Positions 23,378 to 32,867 of a DNA stretch of 64,000 nucleotides are shown one piece after another (the stretch's first letter is position 1; each line of letters opens with the position of its first letter). Below the pieces are notes generated by a model that was not told where the DNA came from, ran no database searches, and saw only the letters and a program-made list of their open reading frames with translations. The DNA is from Anaeramoeba flamelloides. Taxonomy: Eukaryota > Metamonada > Anaeramoebidae. The stretch lies in assembly GCA_027625915.1 (NCBI GenBank), contig JANTQA010000057.1, positions 6,448,001 through 6,512,000 of the forward strand. The letters are read 5' to 3'. The position numbers were made by a program, and so were the translations under genes.

Positions 23378-23488
23378 ACATTAAAATTAAGAAAATATAT
23401 TTTTTGAACATCAGTTTTTATTTGCATAAATATATTTCCGTTACTGAATGGCAAGCAATACATAAAAAAAATTTTTTTTAAAAGTTAT

Positions 23489-23691
23489 TACAGTCAGTTT
23501 CACTTTTTAAGGCACAAACTTTCAACGAAATTTAAGGCACAAAAAAAATTCCAAATTAAGGCACAAAAATTCGGATTCTAGGAAAATAAATTGAGAAAAA
23601 AAATATCCCCAAAAATTGTGCCTTAATTTGGAATTTTTTTGTGCCTTAAATTTCGTTGAAAGTTTGTGCCTTAAAAGTGAAACTGACTGTA
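23489..23691. mobile_element. MITE-A copy 13
   Basis: TA-flanked copy. The internal block reads TTCCAAATTAAGG in one arm and CCTTAATTTGGAA in the other, where the rest of the family has TCTCAAATT, so both arms changed together. Confidence 0.92.
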
Positions 23692-24611
23692 TAATATCTT
23701 TTAATTTGAATTATATTATTAATTAAATATTTAAACCCATGTCTGTATGAAAAGGAACCATACTGTTAATCCTGGTAAAGAATGATATGCTTTAACCAAA
23801 GAAATTTGAAATTTAGTGTTGTTTTAGGCAAACCTTTAAATAAATAAAAAATAATTTTTTTTTGAATAAAATTTAATTGAAAAGTAATAAAATCACAATC
23901 TCTAAAAAAAACTTTTTCAAATGTTGAAAAATTTTATTCAAGTTATTTTCCTATTTTTTGTAGGTACCTAGATAATTTTTCATTATAGAATTATCTTTAG
24001 AAGATAATTTTTTATTAAATTTATATATCTCTGAATCTTTTCATAACAATTCAATAATAATAATAAAAAAAAAAAGATGAAAATTTGGTTTTCTGTATTA
24101 GTAAGTGATAAAAATCAATAAAATATCTCTATAATCAATAAAATGTAATTATTTTTTGAGAAAAATTAAAAAAAACTACAATTAGAAATAAAATTAATAT
24201 ATATATATATATCACTTAGAAAATTTGATATATTTCAAAAGAGCAACCAAAAGAAAAATAAGAATAAGAATAAAAGAATCATAAAACAACTTGCTTTATT
24301 ATTTTATTGTAAATATTAAGAAAAATCACCACCAGATATTTGTATTGTAAATTGAAGTTGTATTTATTATTGATTAGTATTATAATACTTATTTATTTTT
24401 ATTCATTTTTTTTTTTTTTTTCAAAAAATAGGATAAATTAGAATCATAACGATCTTCAGAATGTAAAATTTAACTTGAAGAAGAATCTTCATTTTCACAA
24501 TCAGAAGATTTTGATAAGTGATGAATATTTACATTAATTTCACCATAACTTGAGTAATTATTGTAATTATCAATGGAACTTTTTGAACTTTTATATTTTT
24601 CATTTTCAGAG

Positions 24612-27077
24612 CTAGATGTTATTGATATATTCTTCTCCGCCTTTTGCCTTTTTTTTCTTACTACTACCCCTCCTCTTCTTTTTTCTATGTTTATGCCTAT
24701 CATGTACCTTTTTTCTCTTTTTCTTTTTTCCATAATTACCACCATCACTCTCACTCTCACTCTCACTATCACTCTCACTATCATTATGGTAACCTTTTTT
24801 ATTTATCCCTTTTTTATCAGAATCTGTGCTTGAATCCGATGATTCTGAGGAATTAGATGATTCAGAGATTGAGGATTTTTTTTCTTTCAGTTTTTTCTTC
24901 TTTTTGCTCTTCTTTTTTGATGAGGAATTTCTACGTGAATGTTTTTTTCTCACATTTTTTTTTTTCTTTTTTCGATTACTATCACTACCGCTATCACTAT
25001 CACTATCACTATCACTAACTGCCTTTTTTTTATTTTTTTTATCCTTTTTTAAATCGGAACTCATATCTGAATTTGACACATCTTCTGAAATTGATGAATT
25101 AGATGATTCAGAAGTTGAGGATTTTTTTTCTTTCCTTTTTTTCTTCTTTTTGCTCTTCTTTTTTGATGAGGAATTTCTACGTGAATGTTTTTTTCTCACA
25201 ATTTTTTTTTTCTTTTTTCGATTACTATCACTACCGCTATCACTATCACTATCACTATCACTATCACTCACTGCCTTTTTTATATTTTTTTGATCCTTTT
25301 TTAAATCGGAACTCATATCTGAATTTGACACATCTTCTGAAATTGATAAATTAGATGATTCAGAAGTTGAGGATTTTTTTTGTTTCCTTTTTTTCCTTTT
25401 TTTACTCTTCTTTTTTGATGAGGAATTTCTACGTGAATGTTTTTTTCTCACAATTTTTTTTTTCTTTTTTCGATAACTATCACTACCGCTATCACTATCA
25501 CTCTCACTATCACCAACTCCCTTTTTTATATTTTTTTGATCCTTTTTTAAATCGGAACTCATATCTGAATTTGACACATCTTCTGAAATTGATAAATTAG
25601 ATGATTCAGAAGTTGAGGATTTTTTTTCTTTCCTTTTTTTCCTTTTTTTACTCTTCTTTTTTGATGAGGAATTTCTACGTGAAAGCTTTTTTTTTTTAAC
25701 ATTTTTAAATTTGATTAATAATTTTTTATATTCTATGTACTTATTTATTAATTCATATTTCTTTAATGTATCTTCATTTTTTTCTATTTCTTGAATTTTA
25801 AGATTTAAGATACTGATTTTCTGTTCTGCTTTATGATTATGATCAACTATGACTTCAATTTTTTTTCTTTGCTCTTCATTATTTTTTTTTTGAATTCTAT
25901 TGGCTCTTTTAAGCTGATTAATTGTTTCATCAACATCATTTATATTATAATTATTATTTTTCCGCTCAATCGTTTTTTTGATATCCCTTTGTTGAAATAA
26001 TTCGTTTTCTAAATTTTTAATAAAGCTATTAATATTGTTATCATCTTTATTGTAATCAATCTCAACTGAATTATTCCAGTGATTATTGTTTTGTGGGTAA
26101 TCATTATTATTTTTATTTTTATTATTATTATTATGACGATGTAAATTATCAAAATTTATTAAATCATTATACAAGTCATTGTAATTGTTATTTTTATTGT
26201 CATTATTATTGTTATTTATATTGTTATTATTATTATTATAATTATTCTTGTTTCCTTGATCAACAAACAATTTTATTTGAAGAATCTCGATCTTTTCTGA
26301 AATAATTGTTTGATAATTCGCGTTTTCTGGCAGGCCTTGTGCCATTTGAAACTTTTCTAAAGCCAAATGAAACTCCTCATTTGTGATCGCCAAATTTGCC
26401 AATTGAATACAAATTCTAATGTCGTCTGGTTTTATTTTATGAGCTCTTTTACTAATTTCAAAAGCTTTTTTATTTTTGCGTAAAGTCTGGTAAATTCTTG
26501 TTAAAGATCTTAGGGTTAACACACAGTTGGAGTTGATTTCTCGTGACTTTTTGAAATTTTTTTTCGCTTCGTTTAAGCTGCCAGAATTTTCATTGATAAT
26601 CCCTAAATTATAAAAGAATTTGTAGTCAAGTCCATTAATCTCTATTGCCTGTTTCAAATTGTACTTTGCCTGTTCGTAATCGTTATTCAAGTAAAAAAAG
26701 CAGGCCAAATTATTATAAACAGGTGCACTCCTTCTCAATATTTCTTGAGAAGTTATAAAACAGTCATAAGCTAACTTCAAGTTATTTTTGCATAACAAAC
26801 AATAGCCTTGGTTGTTGTAAAGAATTGATACATTTTTTGGATCTAATTCAATCTGATCAGCCTTCAGTACACAGTTTTGAATTATTTTGAGCGCCTTTTC
26901 GTGTTTGTTTTCTTCAATTAAAAAATAGGTCTGGGCAATTGCAAGTCTAATTCTTTTTTTTAATTCCTCGCCATTGGCATTTTCCAATTGATCGATCTGG
27001 TTTTCATTGCGAAATTGATACCCATTGTCAGAATAATTTGAATTTAAAACAAAACAAGTAAAATACCCAGTTTCCAT
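24612..27077 (-). CDS. TPR protein with Ser/Asp/Lys-rich tandem-repeat tail
   Basis: An 821-codon open frame from the ATG at 27077. Residues about 35-255 hold about six tetratricopeptide repeats (motifs such as VYNNLACFFYLNNDYEQAKYN and FYNLGIINENSGSLNEAKKN), a helical scaffold for protein binding. About 275-345 is Asn-rich low complexity. About 355-465 is predicted coiled coil. From about 470 the chain is highly charged, with four tandem units of 82-84 residues (RRNSSSKKKSKK, STSESSN, SDSDSDSGSDS). The Ser/Asp/Glu and Lys blocks look like casein-kinase-type phosphorylation tracts and nuclear signals. TTC14-like or nuclear RNA-linked roles are possible but unproven. Odd point: at a run of eight A (24649-24656 on the plus strand, as T) a one-base shift opens another frame that runs on for about 50 Ser/Lys/Asn-rich residues to a TAA ending at 24470. 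The annotated end may therefore be an indel artefact. Confidence 0.85.
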   Translation of the reverse strand: METGYFTCFVLNSNYSDNGYQFRNENQIDQLENANGEELKKRIRLAIAQTYFLIEENKHEKALKIIQNCVLKADQIELDPKNVSILYNNQGYCLLCKNNLKLAYDCFITSQEILRRSAPVYNNLACFFYLNNDYEQAKYNLKQAIEINGLDYKFFYNLGIINENSGSLNEAKKNFKKSREINSNCVLTLRSLTRIYQTLRKNKKAFEISKRAHKIKPDDIRICIQLANLAITNEEFHLALEKFQMAQGLPENANYQTIISEKIEILQIKLFVDQGNKNNYNNNNNNINNNNNDNKNNNYNDLYNDLINFDNLHRHNNNNKNKNNNDYPQNNNHWNNSVEIDYNKDDNNINSFIKNLENELFQQRDIKKTIERKNNNYNINDVDETINQLKRANRIQKKNNEEQRKKIEVIVDHNHKAEQKISILNLKIQEIEKNEDTLKKYELINKYIEYKKLLIKFKNVKKKKLSRRNSSSKKKSKKRKKRKEKKSSTSESSNLSISEDVSNSDMSSDLKKDQKNIKKGVGDSESDSDSGSDSYRKKKKKIVRKKHSRRNSSSKKKSKKRKKRKQKKSSTSESSNLSISEDVSNSDMSSDLKKDQKNIKKAVSDSDSDSDSDSGSDSNRKKKKKIVRKKHSRRNSSSKKKSKKKKKRKEKKSSTSESSNSSISEDVSNSDMSSDLKKDKKNKKKAVSDSDSDSDSGSDSNRKKKKKNVRKKHSRRNSSSKKKSKKKKKLKEKKSSISESSNSSESSDSSTDSDKKGINKKGYHNDSESDSESESESDGGNYGKKKKRKKVHDRHKHRKKKRRGSSKKKKAKGGEEYINNI
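24919..25700 (-). repeat. tandem 82-84 codon repeats within the TPR gene
   Basis: The block GATGAGGAATTTCTACGTGA (plus strand) recurs at 24919, 25165, 25417 and 25663, spacings of 246, 252 and 246 bp, all multiples of three. Units are near identical, so unequal exchange or slippage has been recent while the frame was kept. Confidence 0.9.
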
Positions 27078-27709
27078 CTCAATTCAATTGCGTTCGTATT
27101 GGTGACTATTTGAAATATTTATTGTTTTGTTTTGTTTTGTATTGTTGTTTTTTTTCTTGTTTTTTTTTTTTTTTTTGATTTGAGCGACGAAAGTTTTAAA
27201 AGAAAATAAATTCTTTGATAAAAAATGATCAGCTTCTCTCAAATCTTCTCGAATTAACAATTTGACATTTAAAAGATTTCGTCACTTTTTGAATACTTCC
27301 AAGCATTTTTAATAGGGTGAAAAGCATGGTAAAAGGAAGGCTTGTTGTTAGGTTTTGATTCTCAAGAAACATTTCAATTTGGAACAGATTTTAGTCTGTC
27401 TCTTGGATTTGTAAATGTTATTTTGGGAATTAGACTTATTATTTAACAAAATCTTTACGAAAAAGGTAAAAGGATAAAGTTGATTGTTTAAGGGGACTTT
27501 ATTCAGAATCGATTTGTTACAAATTAAAATATGCTTTAATTGAAATTAAATGAAATAAATGTTACATGGTTTAAATAGCTATAAAAAATCTCTTCCAAAG
27601 ATTATTGAACAACAAAGCGCTCGATTATTTAATCAGAATCACAAAATAAATCAGTGTTTGGGCAAAAAAGCTGAAACAGGAAAAACACACCAAGATAGTT
27701 TTTAATTGG

Positions 27710-28140
27710 AAACCTAACAATTGTGGAAAAACAGTGTAACACGGTTTTTAATTCGGAACATTACTGAAAAAGGAAACAAAAATCAATCAAAAGAATAAAC
27801 CAATTAACTTCAAATAATAATCCAGTATATTATTTTCAATCAAACCAACAAATACAATTTAAATCTACTTGATTTATCAAAATTGTTTGTGTGGTTTTGA
27901 AGATCTCAAAAATAATCAATTTTTTCAACAAATTATTAATAATTGATCTATCAATAAAAAACCCATAATAAAAGTTAGTATTTAAAAAAACAGTTATTGT
28001 GGCGAATCCTTCATTTTTTCATAATTTATTTATTTATTCTTTTTTTAATTGATTTTACTTTGAAATTTCAGTAATGTTCACAATGAAAAACCATGTTTCA
28101 ATTTTTTACCCGGTTTCACTTTTTTTCTACAACAGTAACC
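27710..28140. mobile_element. MITE-B copy 3
   Basis: Matches 1008-1440 well, including AATAAACCAATTAACTTCAA and ATTATTTTCAATCAAACC. The inverted ends lie near GTGGAAAAACAGTG and TTTCACTTTTTTTCTAC. A second, partial left-end-like module just upstream (27665-27710) suggests an older insertion or duplication. Confidence 0.7.
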
Positions 28141-28224
28141 AAATATTCAAAATTAAAATCAATTAATAAAAAAATAATCGAAATAAATAAAGATAAAATG
28201 AACGATTCAACATAAGAACAGTTT

Positions 28225-28490
28225 TTTTTAAATACTAACTTTTATTATGGGATTTTTATATTTGATTAATCAATTATTAATAATTTGTTGAAAAAATTGA
28301 TTATTTTTGAGATCTTCAAAACCACTCATCTGATTTTATAAATCAAGTAGATTTAAATTGTATTTGTTGGTTTGATTGAAAATAATAGAATGAATTATTC
28401 TTTGAAGTTAATATATTTATTCAGTTAATTGATTATACTTTTCCTTTTCTATTTAAGGTAACCAATTAAAAATTGTTTTGAACTTTATTT
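28225..28490. mobile_element. MITE-B copy 4, inverted and partial
   Basis: The reverse complement of the interior of MITE-B (for example GAAAATAATAGAATGAATTA and TTTGAAGTTAAT), lying about 90 bp after copy 3 in the opposite direction. One terminal arm is missing. Confidence 0.6.
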
Positions 28491-29017
28491 CATAATTGAT
28501 TATTATCTTTTTGTAAATTTATTTTTTTAATTACTATACTTATTTTAAAAATAAAAAACAAAAAAATAGTATCCAAATCTTGAATAAAAACTATATTTGT
28601 CAAAAATATTGATGCCCATTGATAAAATCTTTATTACAAATAAATAAGGTAATTTTTTTCTTCAAAATCACATATAAGGACAATTCAATTACTGAGAGTA
28701 AACCTAAACACAAACAAGTTTACAGGTTAACTCTTTTATGTTTTAAGGAAACTTTAAATGAGAAAATTTTTAAAAAATCATAGAAACCTTTGAAATATTT
28801 TTCATAATTGAACAATTTTTTCATATCAAATTCGATATTTTTGCTTTTTTAAGGAAAATCTTAAAAAAAGAAACTCAATTTTTTGAAAAAAAAATTTCAA
28901 TTTTATAATTCATTTTAAGAATTTAGTTTTTAAAATCATAAAAATTTTAAAAACCTATCCCATTTTTGCTTAATGTTTGCTGTCTGTTTTTTTTTTTTTT
29001 TTTCTTTTAATGTTTAA

Positions 29018-29763
29018 GGGATTAGCGTCTACCAAGGAGAGGCCTAGGAACAAAGTGTGTTGTTATTGGACGTAACTACATTCGTAATATATGGTTCAAA
29101 GGTTTCTAAAAAATCGATTAGTCAAGTAGTAATATTTACTGATCTCATCAATTAAAAATGATCTGTGTATTAGTAAAAAATCCAGAAATTTCAGAATAAA
29201 ATCTGCATTTCACCATAAATTTAAAGGTTGAATTATCAATATTCAGACTCTAAAGCCAAAAAATATCTATCTTAAATTTGTGGAGAAATGAAGATTAGTT
29301 ACTCAAAAATTCGTTTTTTTTTTAAAATTAAATAATTAAAGAATAAATTTTTTTGACAAATTATTTCTCAAATCATGCAAATATATTGATACTACAAGTA
29401 CTTTATCAAAAGTAAATAATATTAATCATTCTTTGTACTTTTATGTTGATGATTATTGAGTTAATCTTTGAAATTTAAAAATTTTAAAAATAGTTACTTT
29501 TGGAAGTTCTAAATCTAAATTATTCAATACTGGAATACTGTATTTTGGGTTTCTATTTTTAGATTTAGAAAAGGAATTAAAAAAAAATTTTTCAAAATGA
29601 AACTTTTTTAATAGTGATCATTACTAAAAAATGCAATAATTTATTGTGCAATAAGATTTATAATAGATTTTTTAGAGCTATTTGAGCCATGGGGCACTAA
29701 TACCATTTACACCCAATTACAACATACTTTCATTATATAGAAATCTATGGTGACGCTAATCCT
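29018..29763. mobile_element. TTAA-flanked element with short inverted ends
   Basis: Left end GGGATTAGCGTCTACCA and right end, inverted, AGGATTAGCGTCACCA, flanked by TTAA at 29014-29017 and 29764-29767. The 746-bp body has no transposase. Different in sequence from the TTAA element at 2608-3401. piggyBac-type mobilisation is inferred from TTAA only. Confidence 0.6.
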
Positions 29764-29872
29764 TTAATATTTCAAGAAAAAAGAAAAAAAAAAAAAAAGG
29801 GAAATCATTAATGTAAAAACCTAATACACAAAGTGTTGTAAAGAAATATAATTAATAAAAATACTAAATAAT

Positions 29873-30074
29873 TACAGTCAGTTCCACTTTTAAGGCACAA
29901 ACTTTCAACGCAATTTAAGGCACATAAAAAAATCTCAAATTAAGGCACAAAATTCAGATTCTAGTAAAATAAAGTGTAAAAAAAGATAATTACAAATTTT
30001 GTGCTTTAATTTGAGATTTTTTTGTAGCTTAAATTCCGTTGAAAGTTTGTGCCTTAAAAGTGTAACTGACTGTA
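29873..30074. mobile_element. MITE-A copy 14
   Basis: TA-flanked copy outside the main cluster, slightly more diverged (GTGTAACTGACTGTA right end, CAGTTCCACTTTT left end). Confidence 0.9.
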
Positions 30075-30754
30075 TCCAAATTTCAAAAACAAGACGAGGT
30101 AAAAATAATCAAATAATACAAAATCATAATAATAATCCATATAATTAACCGATATTTTTCTCAGAAAATAATCTGGATTCCCAACACGGGAGATTTTATA
30201 ACACTGAATAAATTAAGAAATATTTCTATCCAGTCATAGTTAAATTTTCCGGAGGGGGGATATTGAATTAAAACTAAAGAAAAAAAAAGAGATTTAAAAA
30301 ATAAAAAAAATACAAAAATGGAAAAAAAATACAATCAAACTATTTATCCTAACAAAGTACAAGTTCAAAATTATAATGTAGATTATTAATAATATATCTG
30401 AAAATTTATTTTATAGGATACATTAAAATGAATCAAGAAATAAATTGCAGGTTTTAATTGTTTTATCTTCAATGTGATTCTTATTTTAATTTTGGAATAG
30501 AAGTGGTTGTTTGCGACATTTATATTGGTTCTTTTAAATTATAGTGGTTAATTAATATTCACATAAAATTAATATGAAAAAAATAATAAAGAATTTTTGA
30601 TTCTTCTTTTTCTACAGATGAAAAAAAAAAATAAATCACATATGTGGATCTAATAATCATTTTTTAATACAATAGTAAATTTTTATTGTTTTTTTTTTAA
30701 ATATTTAATTTATCTTTATTTAACCCATAAATTTGAAAATATTTGTTTCTTTCT

Positions 30755-32290
30755 TTATTTATTTATTGTGAGAAAGGAGTAATCAAAGAAAATTTACTAA
30801 ATAAAAATGTTAAGAAAAAAAATAATTAAAATATTAAATTAAAAAATATTATCTCATTTACATGACGAAATTAAAAATTATCCACTGTCTTTAGGTTTTT
30901 CAGGATTTGAAATAATTGAGTAAAATCCTTTATTTTACTAAATTCGTTCGAATTCTGGAAAACCGACGTTAACTTTTTTTTAATTTGAGAAATAAAAAGA
31001 AAATTTTAAAAAATTTCTTTTAATTTATTAAATTTAAAAAAAAGCTAGGCACTTGAAGACACGTCCCCTGAAATAGGTAAAGTAAAAAACCTATAGAAAG
31101 ATTATACATTATTTGTTTCTTAGAATTAAATTTACAAATAATCGTTTTTTCTTTTTTCAAAAAGATAAACCACAAGTTAAGAATAAAAGTACCCAAGAAA
31201 AAGAAATTAAAAAAAAAAAGAAAAAGTTTTATTCAAAAAAGACAAAAAAACGTAGATTTCTCTGTTCAACAATCAGTTGTAGATTAAATGGAAGTTTATA
31301 AATCATTTCGTTTGGTAGAGTGGAAGGTATAAATTTATCAGAATCAAGTGGAAATGTAAAAATTGTCAAAAATTCTAGCCAGGAAACTATATGAAAAAGT
31401 TATTCTTAGAAAAAATACACAGAAACTCTTCAACATTACTAATCAAAATTATGAAATTTATTGGACTTGTCAAGAATTTTTTATCAAAGCTCTTATGGTT
31501 AGAAAACTTAAATTAATAAAGAAAAAATTGAAATAAAAAAATTGAAAATAAAAAATTCCTAAAATAGTAAAAAAATATACAAATTCGGGTACATAGTGCC
31601 CCACTCTGAGAGGTAGTGTCTAGGTTTTTTTTTATTTCAAAAGAATTGAGTAAGATCAAAGATTTTATTCTATCAAAATAAAAAAAAACCTAACGGTAGT
31701 GGAATACCAATTTATTAATCACAGATTGTGGAATTTTTATCTATTATCGATAATCTTTCTATCGGGTTTTTACTCCTCCTGTTTCAGGAGAAGTGTCGTC
31801 AAGTACAGTAGAGTACCTAAGTTTTCTTGGTGTTTTCTATTTTATTTGTTGAAGTGTTCAAGGTTTATTTTTACTTTAGAAATAAACAGAAAATTTATTA
31901 AAATTTTCGGTTTATTTCTAAAGATAAAAAAACGTAAGGAAAATCTATCTATTATACAAATAAACAGAAAACTCAAGAAAACATAACTGCGTTTTTTTTT
32001 TAATTTGAGAAATTAAATGAAAATTTAAGAAATTTTTTTTTTATTTCTCAAATCAAAAAAAACTTAATGGCGCTTTTCCAGAATTCGAAGGAATTGAGTA
32101 AAATCTTTGATTTTACTCAATTCTTTCAAATCCTAAGAAACCTAAAGATAGTGGTGGGTTAATTTGTTCATGTAAATGATATTATTATTTTTTACTTTAT
32201 ATTTTAAATAATTTTCTAATTGTCTTTTTTTATTTGATAAATTTTCTTTGATTACTCCTTTCTCTAAATAAATAAAAAAATTGTTTCTTT
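30755..32290. mobile_element. D-family foldback element enclosing LINE 3' sequence
   Basis: The outer ends are inverted copies of each other: GAGAAAGGAGTAATCAAAGA at about 30773 and its complement at about 32250-32275. Inner modules (GTTAACTTTTTTTTAATTTG, CTATAGAAAGATTAT) also pair across the middle. The central 31100-31690 holds a plus-strand LINE-related stretch. A complete member of the D family, about 1.5 kb, with no transposase. Confidence 0.6.
31318..31600 (+). pseudogene. LINE 3'-end fragment
   Basis: Sequence from AAGGTATAAATTTATCAGAA through CAAAGCTCTTATGGTTAGAA to GTGCCCCACTCTGAGAGG is the inverse of 37500-37800 and partly of 7080-7210. There it continues into the decayed C-terminal LINE coding sequence, so this is taken as LINE 3' coding/3' UTR. 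A 62-codon frame at 31113-31301 upstream has no visible homology and is not called. Confidence 0.45.
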
Positions 32291-32867
32291 TTGGGATTTT
32301 CAAGTGTAAGTTCAAATTTTAGAACATTGGAAACTTATAAAAGCAACTAGAAAAAAATATTTAGAACAGTAGAGAGTGATTACTTTATGTTTATAGATTT
32401 GAAAAAGAAATTCTAAAATATTAAATCAAAATTTAACTGTATCAAGAAAGGGTAAAAAGTTGTGAAAATTGTTAAAAATAGTGGAAAAATCATCATTTTT
32501 TCTCAAAATAAATTTTCAGTCTGCAAATTTTACTGAGATTACAAAATTCTATAAAGAGTGTTTTTATACATTCCATCTTCATTTTCACCTCAAAAAGTAG
32601 TCTTAAAGTTCCATTATTAAAAAAATTTGAAAATAATAGGAAAAAATACGAAAAATTTTTTACAAAAATCATAATCTTTTTTAAATTATCTCAAAATCTC
32701 AAGAACTAACCTTCAAAATTGATTTGGCTTTTGGGAAACTGATCAAGTGTTGTATTAAGACAAGAAGATAGGAAAGCAACAGTTTGTAATTGGAAAAAGG
32801 GGTTTTATACTCTGACATATTTTTAGAAAATGTAGAGCATTTTCATTTTTTTACATTATTTCAACAG

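Noticed and set aside
17234-23691. CRISPR-like array of regularly repeated units
   Set aside because: Repeats are about 200-bp palindromes at irregular distances in a eukaryotic context, with no short repeat/spacer pattern.
24826-25600. Plus-strand frames with repeated Phe/Leu/Ser and Tyr/His text
   Set aside because: Antisense of the tandem repeats in the TPR gene; they repeat with the same period and have no independent features.
118-30074. MITE-A copies considered as spliceosomal introns (introner-like elements)
   Set aside because: The ends do not offer a constant GT...AG pair: an AG at the 3' edge appears only where the next base happens to be G. In-frame removal is explained by TA excision instead.
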